DNA of 64,000 nt from Cyanidium caldarium (Eukaryota > Rhodophyta > Bangiophyceae > Cyanidiales > Cyanidiaceae). Location: the NCBI GenBank assembly GCA_026184775.1, contig JANCYW010000001.1:186001-250000 (forward strand), written 5' to 3'. Positions within the stretch are counted from its first letter, which is position 1. Each line of letters starts with the position of its first letter. The notes below the pieces were generated by a model that did no database searches, had not been told where the DNA came from, and saw only the letters and a program-made list of their open reading frames with translations. Made by a program: the position numbers and the translations under genes. Below are positions 47,825 through 55,421 of the stretch, one piece after another.

Positions 47825-49783
47825 ATGCCACCGAAGAACAACTCGAAAAAGTACAGGGCCAAGATGAATCCGTCGGCCAACCATAACCTGGTCAACGGCC
47901 ACGCCACCGACCGATCGCTGGCGCCCGCGACGGCCGCGTCCAGCAGTAGCGCAGGTGCGGAGGCGGCGCTGGCCGAGTGCGAATCGGCTTTGCGGCGGTG
48001 TTCATTGCTGCCACCGCCGGCACTGCCCTCATCGGGCGCGTCCACCTCGGGGCCGGTGTGTCTGGTGGAGCGCACCGGGCCGGACGCGGCCGAGCGGCGG
48101 TCGCGCTGCATGGACGTCGCCGTGGAGCAGATCAATCTGATGGTGGGGCGACGCGAGTTGCTCTCGTCGGCCACCCTCAAACTGACTTATGGGCGCAAGT
48201 ACGGTCTGGTGGGTCGGAACGGCGAGGGAAAGACGCAGCTGTTGTGTGCGATCGCCCGGCGTGAGCTGCCGGTGCCCGAACACATCCGCATCGTGCACGT
48301 GGAGCAGGAAATCGAAGGCGACGACACGTCGGTGCTGGAGGCGGTGCTGCGCAGTGACTGGGAGCGTGAGTATTTGCTGGAGCAAGAGCGACGGCTGGAG
48401 CAAGACGAGTCGGATGCGGCCGGCGAGGCGCTGCTGGAAGTGTACGGGCGGCTGGAGGAGCTCGGCGCGGACGCTGCGGAGACGCGCGCCTCGAGCGTGC
48501 TGGCCGGCCTCGGTTTCGACGCCGACATGCAGCGCCGACCGACGCGTTCCTTCTCGGGCGGGTGGCGCATGCGCGTCAGTTTGGCCATTGCGCTGTTTCA
48601 GCAGCCGGATCTGCTGTTGTTGGACGAGGCCAACAACCACCTGGACTCGGTGTCGTTGCTGTGGCTGGCGCAGTTTCTGCAGGCGTGGCCACGCACGGTG
48701 CTGATGGTGTCGCACGATCGCTGGCTACTGAATGCGGTGGCGCAGGATATGATCCTGCTGCACCGCAAGCGCCTCATGTACTACGGCGGCAACTACGATA
48801 CTTACATCAGGACGCGCGGCGAGCAGCAGCGACACGCGCTGGCGGTGGCTGGCTCTCAGAGACGCCGCGCCGACGAGCTCAAGTCGTTTATCGCCCGGTT
48901 CGGCCGCGGCCACAAGAAGATGGCGCGGCAAGCGCAAGCGCGCATGAAGATGTTGGCGCGGCTTCAGGCCGAGATGATCGATGTCGACTACGACGACCCG
49001 TCGTTGCGGATCGAGTTTCCCGCAGCCGATAGCCTGCCGCCGCCGCCGTGTGTGTCGGTGAACGACGTGGGGTTTCGGTACGGCGACGGCGGCCCGATGC
49101 TGTACCGCAACCTGCATTTCGGGCTGGATTGCGACTCGCGCATCGCCATCGTGGGGCCGAACGGCGCCGGCAAGTCCACCCTCCTCAAACTGCTCGACGG
49201 TGAGATCGTACCCGTGGACGGGTGGATATCGCGCCACCCGAAGCTGCGCATCGCCACGTTTGCACAACACCACGTCGACTCCATGGGCGACCTCGGCCGC
49301 AGCGCCGTCGAGCACCTGCGATCGCTGTGGCCGAACATGGAGATGTCCGAGTGCCGCGCGCTGCTGGGGCGGTTCGGTCTGAGCGGTTCGCTGGCCACCA
49401 TGCCCATGCAATTGCTGTCCGGCGGTCAAAAATCGCGGGTGCAATTTGCGGTGATGGCGGCCAAGCGCCCGTCCCTGATGTTGTTCGACGAGGTGACCAA
49501 CCACCTGGATATGGCCACCATCGACAGTCTGGCTATGGCACTGAACCGCTTTCCGGGCGGCGTGGTGCTGGTCACGCACGACTCGCGCTTCCTGAGCATG
49601 GTGGCCAACGAGATATGGGTGGTGCAGCCGGGCGCGCACAAGGGCAAGCCGGGCACCGTGCAAGTGTGGAATGGCGATTACGAGGATTACAAGACGGCGG
49701 TGCAGCAGGATCTGGAGCAGCGCGGCCTGTTGCAGGCGGCGAGAAAGAATGCTGAAGCGCTCGCACTCGCCAGCGCGGCCTGA
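47825..49783 (+). CDS. ABCF ATPase (GCN20/ABCF2-3 type)
   Basis: A 652-residue soluble twin-ABC ATPase from the ATG at 47825; the frame is open to 47405 but that part is antisense to RER1. ABCF proteins act on ribosomes in translation control or biogenesis. Cassette 1 has Walker A GRNGEGKT (~130-137), signature SFSGGWRMRVSLAIAL and DEANNHLD; cassette 2 has GPNGAGKST, LLSGGQKSRVQFAV and DEVTNHLD. The ~95-residue N-terminus is shorter than in GCN20 and begins MPPKNNSKKYRAK, basic as in ABCF2. No membrane segments. ABCF2 versus ABCF3 could not be decided. Confidence 0.93.
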   Translation: MPPKNNSKKYRAKMNPSANHNLVNGHATDRSLAPATAASSSSAGAEAALAECESALRRCSLLPPPALPSSGASTSGPVCLVERTGPDAAERRSRCMDVAVEQINLMVGRRELLSSATLKLTYGRKYGLVGRNGEGKTQLLCAIARRELPVPEHIRIVHVEQEIEGDDTSVLEAVLRSDWEREYLLEQERRLEQDESDAAGEALLEVYGRLEELGADAAETRASSVLAGLGFDADMQRRPTRSFSGGWRMRVSLAIALFQQPDLLLLDEANNHLDSVSLLWLAQFLQAWPRTVLMVSHDRWLLNAVAQDMILLHRKRLMYYGGNYDTYIRTRGEQQRHALAVAGSQRRRADELKSFIARFGRGHKKMARQAQARMKMLARLQAEMIDVDYDDPSLRIEFPAADSLPPPPCVSVNDVGFRYGDGGPMLYRNLHFGLDCDSRIAIVGPNGAGKSTLLKLLDGEIVPVDGWISRHPKLRIATFAQHHVDSMGDLGRSAVEHLRSLWPNMEMSECRALLGRFGLSGSLATMPMQLLSGGQKSRVQFAVMAAKRPSLMLFDEVTNHLDMATIDSLAMALNRFPGGVVLVTHDSRFLSMVANEIWVVQPGAHKGKPGTVQVWNGDYEDYKTAVQQDLEQRGLLQAARKNAEALALASAA

Positions 49784-49901
49784 AAGAGGGAAGCGGGTGG
49801 GCGTGGAAGGTGTAAAGCAAGGTGAGGAATGGAGCGAATGGAGGGTAGATCTGTTGGTGCGGAAGTCGGCGCCGGCTCACTCGGGTGTCGGATATGTCGA
49901 T

Positions 49902-50039
49902 ACCCGTTGCTCTCGTGCACGACCACACGCCCGCTCACCACGCCTTGACTTGCACGAGACCCGAAACCCACAATACGAACCTCCACACACACACACACAC
50001 ACACCCGTTGCTCTCGTGCACGACCACACGCCCGCTCAC
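49902..50039 (+). repeat. 37-bp exact direct repeat flanking a CA tract
   Basis: The 37 bases starting ACCCGTTGCTCTCGTGCACG at 49902-49938 recur exactly at 50003-50039, 101 bases apart. The spacer ends in (CA)n at 49984-50004. An identical long repeat in non-coding DNA suggests a recent duplication. Confidence 0.92.
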
Positions 50040-50051
50040 GACGACTGCACG

Positions 50052-50091
50052 CGCGATCGAATGCGCGCCCCATTTCGCGCATTCGATCGCG
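50052..50091. repeat. Perfect 16-bp inverted repeat, 8-base loop
   Basis: Left arm CGCGATCGAATGCGCG (50052-50067), loop CCCCATTT, right arm CGCGCATTCGATCGCG (50076-50091), an exact reverse complement. It lies 270 bp upstream of the Trp-rich gene start and just after the direct repeat. Confidence 0.95.
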
Positions 50092-50363
50092 ACGGGCAGC
50101 GGCGCCGAGCATCGCGGTCCATTTCTCGGTAACGACTCCGGTCGCAGCACCGTTTCCGCTCGGCCCGTTCCACCACCGGGTTGCGTCGGTCGCGCACCCG
50201 CAGGAATCCGCTCACACTCCCTTTCTCAGGTGCGGCGGTGACGGTGGGGTGCGTGGGCGTCACCGTGCCCGGAGCGGCTGGTTGTCCCAGCCCCAGAGTG
50301 CTCGCCGTTGGAATCAAGCCGCTCTTTCCACGGCAACGCTGGCATTTCCCACCTCTCACCCTC

Positions 50364-51671
50364 ATGCAGCGTACGCGGTCGGTGCCGGCGCAGTTGACGC
50401 TGTTGTCGGTGCTGCAGCGCGATGCGAATGCCGCGGAGAGCCTGCGCATCAGCAAGTCGACATTGCAGCACGTGCAGAGCCAGCAGCAGCGACAGCGGTT
50501 GTGGTGGGAGTCGCTGGGGGAACGTTCGGGGGCTGGATCGCACCCGCCACCGCCGGCGGCGTCGTCGGCCATGCGCGCGGCGTTGGAAGCGGCGGCTGCT
50601 GCCGATGACACCACCACATCGAGCGGACGATCGGCGGGTCGGCGCGGCGGCGAAGACGCGACGCGCTCGTCGGGAAAGGACGTGTCGCGGGACGCGCCGC
50701 GGGAGCACACCAATGGAGTGGATCATCGGCGGCCGTCGCGGCGACAGCGCCAACTCGAGGACGCCCGCGCCCGCAACTCCGCCAAAGGCGGTGGCGATCG
50801 CGGCGGTGGCTCGGGCGCCTCCACTTCGTCGGCGGAGCTGAAAATGCGTCGTAGCGCTACCACCGGCGCGTTGGACGTCATTCGGGAAGCGTCCTTGGAT
50901 GAGGAGCTCGGCGAAGAGGAAGATCTATGCTGGCGTGACTACTGGCGCAAGCTGGACGCCTGGGGCATGATCAGTTCGGCGTCGAGCGCCAACTCGTCGC
51001 CGCGGTCCACTCCCGCGGTATCGCCGGCAGGGGCAACCGGCGGCGATACGGCGTCGGCGGGCACACCAGCCACAGGCGAGGCCGCGCGCGCCCGTGGTGG
51101 AAGCGGCGGTCGTCGCCACTCTTGGCGCCACGACGAGGTCGATCGGGTCCTGAACCGATTGGATGAGGAGCGGGAGCGACGAGAGCGCGAGACGGAACGC
51201 CAACGCGTCCTGGAGGCTGCCCGTCGGCATCGCGTGCAGCAGACCTCGGCGGGCGCCAGCGCTGACGCTTTGCATCCGGAGGCAGCAGCACCGCCTTCGC
51301 CGCCGCTGGAGGGTCCGCCCTGGCCGGAGAACTCCTTCCACGCCCAGGACCCCAACCACCTGATGCAACCGCCGGAGATGTGGCGCGTGCAAGCGCACGG
51401 CGTCCTGATCGGACATGAGGTGCGCAACAATGCGGACGGCGGCTGGTGGATCGAGCGCTGGGGGCAACGGCGCGTCAGCCACGACTACTGCACTGGCAAT
51501 CCATTCAACGACTATGTGCGTTTCGGGGACAAGTTCGGTATCGACGCGGACGGCAGCATGTGGTCCGAGTGGTGGTTGGAAGTGCCGGACCGCCTGGGGA
51601 TGGCTCGCGGCCGCAAGTGGGGCCGCAAAACCAACGGCTGCGACTGGAGCGATGAATGGGAACGACGATGA
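50364..51671 (+). CDS. Trp-rich protein, ESV1/LESV-like C-terminus
   Basis: A 435-residue protein from the ATG at 50364 (open to 50181). The N-terminal ~340 residues are low-complexity Ser/Arg/Gly with helical charged stretches (RDYWRKLDAWGM; LNRLDEERERRERETERQR). The last ~95 residues repeat an aromatic pattern: GGWWIERWGQRRVSHDYC, FGDKFGIDADGSMWSEWWLE, then RGRKWGRKTNGCDWSDEWER. Alternating W-x-x-x-W with KWG-type turns resembles the starch-binding Trp-rich fold of plant ESV1/LESV proteins, which order glucan chains. The resemblance is by motif only; function stays tentative. Confidence 0.6.
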   Translation: MQRTRSVPAQLTLLSVLQRDANAAESLRISKSTLQHVQSQQQRQRLWWESLGERSGAGSHPPPPAASSAMRAALEAAAAADDTTTSSGRSAGRRGGEDATRSSGKDVSRDAPREHTNGVDHRRPSRRQRQLEDARARNSAKGGGDRGGGSGASTSSAELKMRRSATTGALDVIREASLDEELGEEEDLCWRDYWRKLDAWGMISSASSANSSPRSTPAVSPAGATGGDTASAGTPATGEAARARGGSGGRRHSWRHDEVDRVLNRLDEERERRERETERQRVLEAARRHRVQQTSAGASADALHPEAAAPPSPPLEGPPWPENSFHAQDPNHLMQPPEMWRVQAHGVLIGHEVRNNADGGWWIERWGQRRVSHDYCTGNPFNDYVRFGDKFGIDADGSMWSEWWLEVPDRLGMARGRKWGRKTNGCDWSDEWERR

Positions 51672-52000
51672 TGAGCGCGAGGGGCACTGAATGGGAGTCG
51701 TAGCAGGTATGGGGTGTCACAAGGGCTGGCGGGAAGGGCGGGGCGGCGACGGATGCTATTTATCGACGATGCGTGTCGAGGTGATCGTGGCAGAGGACGC
51801 CCCCGATGCCGACCGAACTGGAGGAGATGCGAGTGTATGGTTCCCCGAACGCACCCCCGCCCTGCTGAAGCATCTTTCGAGACACCCGCAGCCTCTCGCT
51901 TCCGCAGCCAAAGGGCACGGATTCGTAAAGACCAACGGCAGTGCCGTGATGCTGGCGCGCGGGCGATCCTCTCATCGACGCACACCCTCCCCCTCCCCGC
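51672..52000 (+). other. Intergenic, no gene seen
   Basis: About 330 bases between the Trp-rich gene and the TOM5-like gene, which converge. No feature is recognised. Confidence 0.45.
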
Positions 52001-52156
52001 TCATCCCGTGGACCAAAACGCTTTGGCCGCATCGATCACCAGCGGCACCGCTCGCAGCACCGCAAAGTACGCTCCCAACCATATCGCGTTGTGCCGCATG
52101 GCCGCGTTGAGTTGCTCGCGCGACGGCGGTGCCGCGGGCATCTGCGGCAAGTCCAT
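52001..52156 (-). CDS. TOM5-like mitochondrial import subunit, 51 residues
   Basis: A complete short ORF, ATG at 52156 and TGA at 52001. It has the TOM5 layout: a short polar/acid-poor N-terminus (MDLPQMPAAP), a charged helix (SREQLNAAMRHNA) and one C-terminal membrane segment with a conserved proline (IWLGAYFAVLRAVPLVIDAA), ending KAFWSTG. Human TOM5 reads YVALLRVTPFIL and yeast TOM5 FLWVSPMIW...KKQW at the same place, and lengths are 50-51 in all three. TOM5 is a tail-anchored subunit of the outer-membrane import pore. The adjacent minus-strand frames are open and longer but look like shadows. Confidence 0.7.
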   Translation of the reverse strand: MDLPQMPAAPPSREQLNAAMRHNAIWLGAYFAVLRAVPLVIDAAKAFWSTG

Positions 52157-52484
52157 CGTGCAGTTTCGTAATTCGTGCCGAATCCGACCCCGCCCGCCTC
52201 AATCTGTCGCGATAACGAGAGGCTAGACGTGTTTGTCGTAAGAACGAGCGCGCAGTGGGGTGCCCGTCTCCGGCGCGAAAACGCGCACACGCCCGATCCG
52301 CCCGGCGCACGACGGGCACACGACCAAAACGAGCGCCGCGACCGGCCAGTCGCGGCGATTCGCGAGGCCAGATGTTCGCGGCGGCACCCGTCGGAGCGTC
52401 GTCGTGGCTTGTGCGGAGCCTGAGTGGCATATGGGGAGGATACGCTAGGGCACTGCCATCACTGCCAGCTCACACTCTCTGCGC
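52157..52484. other. Divergent intergenic region, no gene seen
   Basis: About 330 bases between the TOM5-like gene and the isoaspartyl methyltransferase start. It presumably contains both promoters; no TATA-like motif was recognised. Confidence 0.45.
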
Positions 52485-53840
52485 TTGGGACGGTTTCGTG
52501 GTGCGCAACGGTTTTGCGGTGGGTGCACGACTGGATGCATGCACCGGTGGGGCGGGCGTGAGGACGGGCGACCATCGGGCGCAGTGGCGTTTGCAGTGCA
52601 GGCGGTGAGTCGGGTGCAGACGTTGGGGCGGCGCGCTGGCGCTGCGACGTCGCTTTCCGTCAGGAACAGCACTAGCACGGGTCGGCGACGAGACGGCTTG
52701 CGGGTGGGCGGATTACGACAAGTGACCGCGCGGGCGTGTGGACCGGCGCAGGTGACGCGGCGACAACTACTGGCGCTGGGACTGGCTGTGGCAGTGGCAG
52801 GGACGGCGTGGACGGCGGGCTGGGGCAGTAGCTACCGCGGTAGTCGCCTCGGGGCGTGGACCGCACCGCTGACCGTGGTGGAGCGCGCCCGCAAAGCCGT
52901 GCGCAAAATGGCGTGGCGCTCCTCCGGACGCAGCAACGCCGAGCTGGTGCACAATCTGAAGACAGCCGGTCTGATACGCTCGCCGGCGGTGGAGCGGGCG
53001 TTTTTGGCGGTGGACCGCAAGTTTTTCGTGCCGCTGACAGACGGCACACCCTCCTGCTCGGCCAGGGGCGCTCCCGAGCGCCACGTGCCGCGCCGTGAGG
53101 AGCTCATCGGCAACGATCCCTATCAGGACAGTCCGCAGTATATCGGCTACTCGGCCACCATCTCCGCACCCCACATGCATGCCATGTGCGCCGAGTTGCT
53201 GTTGCCGTACATCGGCCGAGCCGGTGCGCACGTGTTGGATGTGGGCAGCGGCACCGGGTACTTGACGACCATCTTCGCGAAAATGTCCGAATACGCGCAC
53301 AGCCATCACGAGAGCGCACCGCCACGGACGGAGACCGAGGAGCGGACTGCGATACCGGTGGACACGTCCAGCGGCGGCGCCTCATCGGAACTGGCACGCG
53401 TTTACGGTATTGATCACATTCGCGGTCTGGTGGACGACGCCCGCCGCAACGTGGAGCTGAGCAATCCGGAACTAGTGCAACAGCAGCGCATCTTTTTCCG
53501 GACCGGCGATGGACGACTGGGCTGGCCGGAACACGCCCCCTACGACGCCATCCACGTCGGTGCCGCTGCCGACCCGGTGCCAGCGGCGCTTCTGCAACAA
53601 CTGAAACCGGGTGGGCGAATGGTGATCCCGCTCGGACCGGAGGGCGGCGAGCAGATCCTCACCGCCATCGACCGCGACGAACACGACCCCGAGCGGTACA
53701 TACAGAAGACGGTCACCGCAGTGCGATACGTGCCGCTGTGCGAACGCGAGTACCAGTGGCAGGGCGAGCAGCAGACCGAGGAGGAGGAAGAGGCGCTGAT
53801 GGGGGCGCAGCGGCGAGAAGAGGAGGACGAGAAATTGTAG
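52485..53840 (+). CDS. Protein L-isoaspartate O-methyltransferase
   Basis: A 451-residue protein; the enzyme itself is ~220-250. It methylates isoaspartyl residues that arise in ageing proteins, allowing their repair. The core is clear: GRSNAELVHNLKTAGLIRSP, VDRKFFVP, DSPQYIGYSATISAPHMHAM, SAM motif HVLDVGSGTGYLT, the VYGIDHIRGLV acidic turn, YDAIHVGAAADPVPAALLQQ and LKPGGRMVIPLG. The N-terminal ~115 residues look like a bipartite signal: an Arg/Ser/Ala-rich stretch, then TRRQLLALGLAVAVAGTAWT with twin Arg at 92-93, as in thylakoid Tat substrates. A ~30-residue polar insert follows motif I. Confidence 0.9.
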   Translation: MGRFRGAQRFCGGCTTGCMHRWGGREDGRPSGAVAFAVQAVSRVQTLGRRAGAATSLSVRNSTSTGRRRDGLRVGGLRQVTARACGPAQVTRRQLLALGLAVAVAGTAWTAGWGSSYRGSRLGAWTAPLTVVERARKAVRKMAWRSSGRSNAELVHNLKTAGLIRSPAVERAFLAVDRKFFVPLTDGTPSCSARGAPERHVPRREELIGNDPYQDSPQYIGYSATISAPHMHAMCAELLLPYIGRAGAHVLDVGSGTGYLTTIFAKMSEYAHSHHESAPPRTETEERTAIPVDTSSGGASSELARVYGIDHIRGLVDDARRNVELSNPELVQQQRIFFRTGDGRLGWPEHAPYDAIHVGAAADPVPAALLQQLKPGGRMVIPLGPEGGEQILTAIDRDEHDPERYIQKTVTAVRYVPLCEREYQWQGEQQTEEEEEALMGAQRREEEDEKL

Positions 53841-54082
53841 AGAGCGGTGACGAGGGGGTGCGTCTAGGGAGAGAGCGCGTGTGTATGGGTATGGGTGGCG
53901 TCGTGGGCACGGTTCATAAAGGGGAATCTCGTGCGGACGGTTGTCGACAGAGGACGGCGCTGAGTTTACTCGCGTGGGCCGAAGCGGGCGCCGGGAGCAC
54001 CTACAGAAACAAGACGGACGCGTGTCTGCGCAACGTGACGCTCGAGCCGCCCACCGCGCGCATTATCCCTTTTGCGTCCCTT

Positions 54083-55171
54083 TCATCCCGGCGGTGACAC
54101 CTCGGTCAGGATATCCAATGCCGCGCGCAGTTCGTTCATCGCGGTGGGCGCGTCGTGAAAGTCGAGCGCGCTCAGAGCGGCACGCACATGCCGCGTGGCG
54201 TTCTTGCGCTGCCCGACCGGGATGACAGATGATGCTGGCGATGACCGGGCTGGTGATTCGATCACCGGTGGGGTGGCGGTGCTAGGTGCTTGTCTGTTGG
54301 GCGGCGATTCCGCGGGCATCTCTGCCGCGTGATCTGCGTCTTGTCGAAAAGTTCCCCTCGCACCGTTGGATGCCGACGTCCGGTCTCTCGCCACTTCCCA
54401 TTCGACACGCCCATTACCTGAAGAGGCGGGTGCGAATGCCGCCTGTCGTGAGTTCGGCTCCACGGAGGAAGACGACGCCGGCGGCGATGCTTCCGCTGGC
54501 GCGCCACGAGAACCCACCCCCATACCGCCGAAATGCATCGCCGTCTCCTGCACTTGCCGATACGCCTCGTCCGCCTCGTGCGACGCCTCCTCTCCGAACG
54601 ATCCGCGTTCCGGCCGCTGTCCCTCGCGCAGCGCCTTGCGTATCGATGCGCACTTGTACCGACAGTACCGTATCTTGTCCTCGATGTCTTGCCAGGCGCG
54701 CGCCTCCGCCTCCACCGCATCGGCCTCGCCCGCATCGCTCACCGACTGCGGCGCCGTGTGAAACTGGCGTAGCGCCTCGAAAAACACCGACGCCGCGTAG
54801 AATGCCTCGGCAGTGCGCATATCGGCACCGGCCTCCGACTGGCGGTCCTCGGCGTCCGCGCGCTGGAATATGTCCCGCGCGAACAGCTCCACATACGCCG
54901 CCGAGGCGTTACGAAACGTCGGCGCCAGAGCCGAGTCCGCCACCAGCCGCTGCTTCAGCTGCTCGAGCGCGGCCATCTCCCGCTGCAGAAAGTCGCGCGC
55001 CGCCCGCTCCTCGGCGCGCCCCTCGAGCTGCTGCCGAATTTCCAGACCGCGCTCCACACCGTACAGCCGAGTGTAGTAGGAGGCGATGGGGGCCACGCGC
55101 TCCACCTCCTTGCCGCGCGCGAAAAACGGCGCCACAGGCTTGAGGGACGGGGGCAGCGACGTGGGCGACAT
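54083..55171 (-). CDS. VTA1: VTA1/LIP5, ESCRT cofactor of VPS4
   Basis: A 362-residue protein from the ATG at 55171 (open to 55276). VTA1 activates the VPS4 ATPase that disassembles ESCRT-III at multivesicular bodies. The N-terminal domain is clear: LKPVAPFFARGKEVERVAPI, ASYYTRLYGVERGLEI, and EIEDKIRYCRYKCASIRKAL corresponding to the second MIT-like unit (WQDIEDKIRYCRYKCASIRK). The C-terminal VTA1 dimerisation helix pair is seen as NATRHVRAALSALDFHDAPT, AMNELRAALDILTEV. The Pro/Ser-rich linker between is normal for the family. Confidence 0.9.
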   Translation of the reverse strand: MSPTSLPPSLKPVAPFFARGKEVERVAPIASYYTRLYGVERGLEIRQQLEGRAEERAARDFLQREMAALEQLKQRLVADSALAPTFRNASAAYVELFARDIFQRADAEDRQSEAGADMRTAEAFYAASVFFEALRQFHTAPQSVSDAGEADAVEAEARAWQDIEDKIRYCRYKCASIRKALREGQRPERGSFGEEASHEADEAYRQVQETAMHFGGMGVGSRGAPAEASPPASSSSVEPNSRQAAFAPASSGNGRVEWEVARDRTSASNGARGTFRQDADHAAEMPAESPPNRQAPSTATPPVIESPARSSPASSVIPVGQRKNATRHVRAALSALDFHDAPTAMNELRAALDILTEVSPPG

Positions 55172-55421
55172 AGACGGGTGGGAAGCGCAGGGGCTGAGAA
55201 CCGGGAGTGCTATCCAGGTACGGCCTCCTCCGGAACGTCTCCTTGATAGAACTGCCGAGTCGCGCGATCTAATCACCCGTCAAACTTGACACAATCTCCA
55301 GGGACAGCCACATCCTCTCGTCTTCAGCGGACAGTGCTGTGTTCAGGGGAAACCCGTTGCGAGAGGTGAACACCTGTCCGTCGCGGAACGCCCGCGCGCA
55401 GGGCATCGCCCGTGGGTCGCT

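Larger units (their letters stand above)
49784..50363 (+). other. Intergenic with repeats and a palindrome
   Basis: About 580 bases between ABCF and the Trp-rich protein. It holds a 37-bp direct repeat, a (CA)n tract and a perfect 16-bp inverted repeat (separate entries). The frame of the next gene is open back to 50181. Confidence 0.55.

Noticed and set aside
50181-50363. Upstream start for the Trp-rich protein
   Set aside because: The 61 added residues lack conserved character and begin near the palindrome; the ATG at 50364 is preferred, though not proven.
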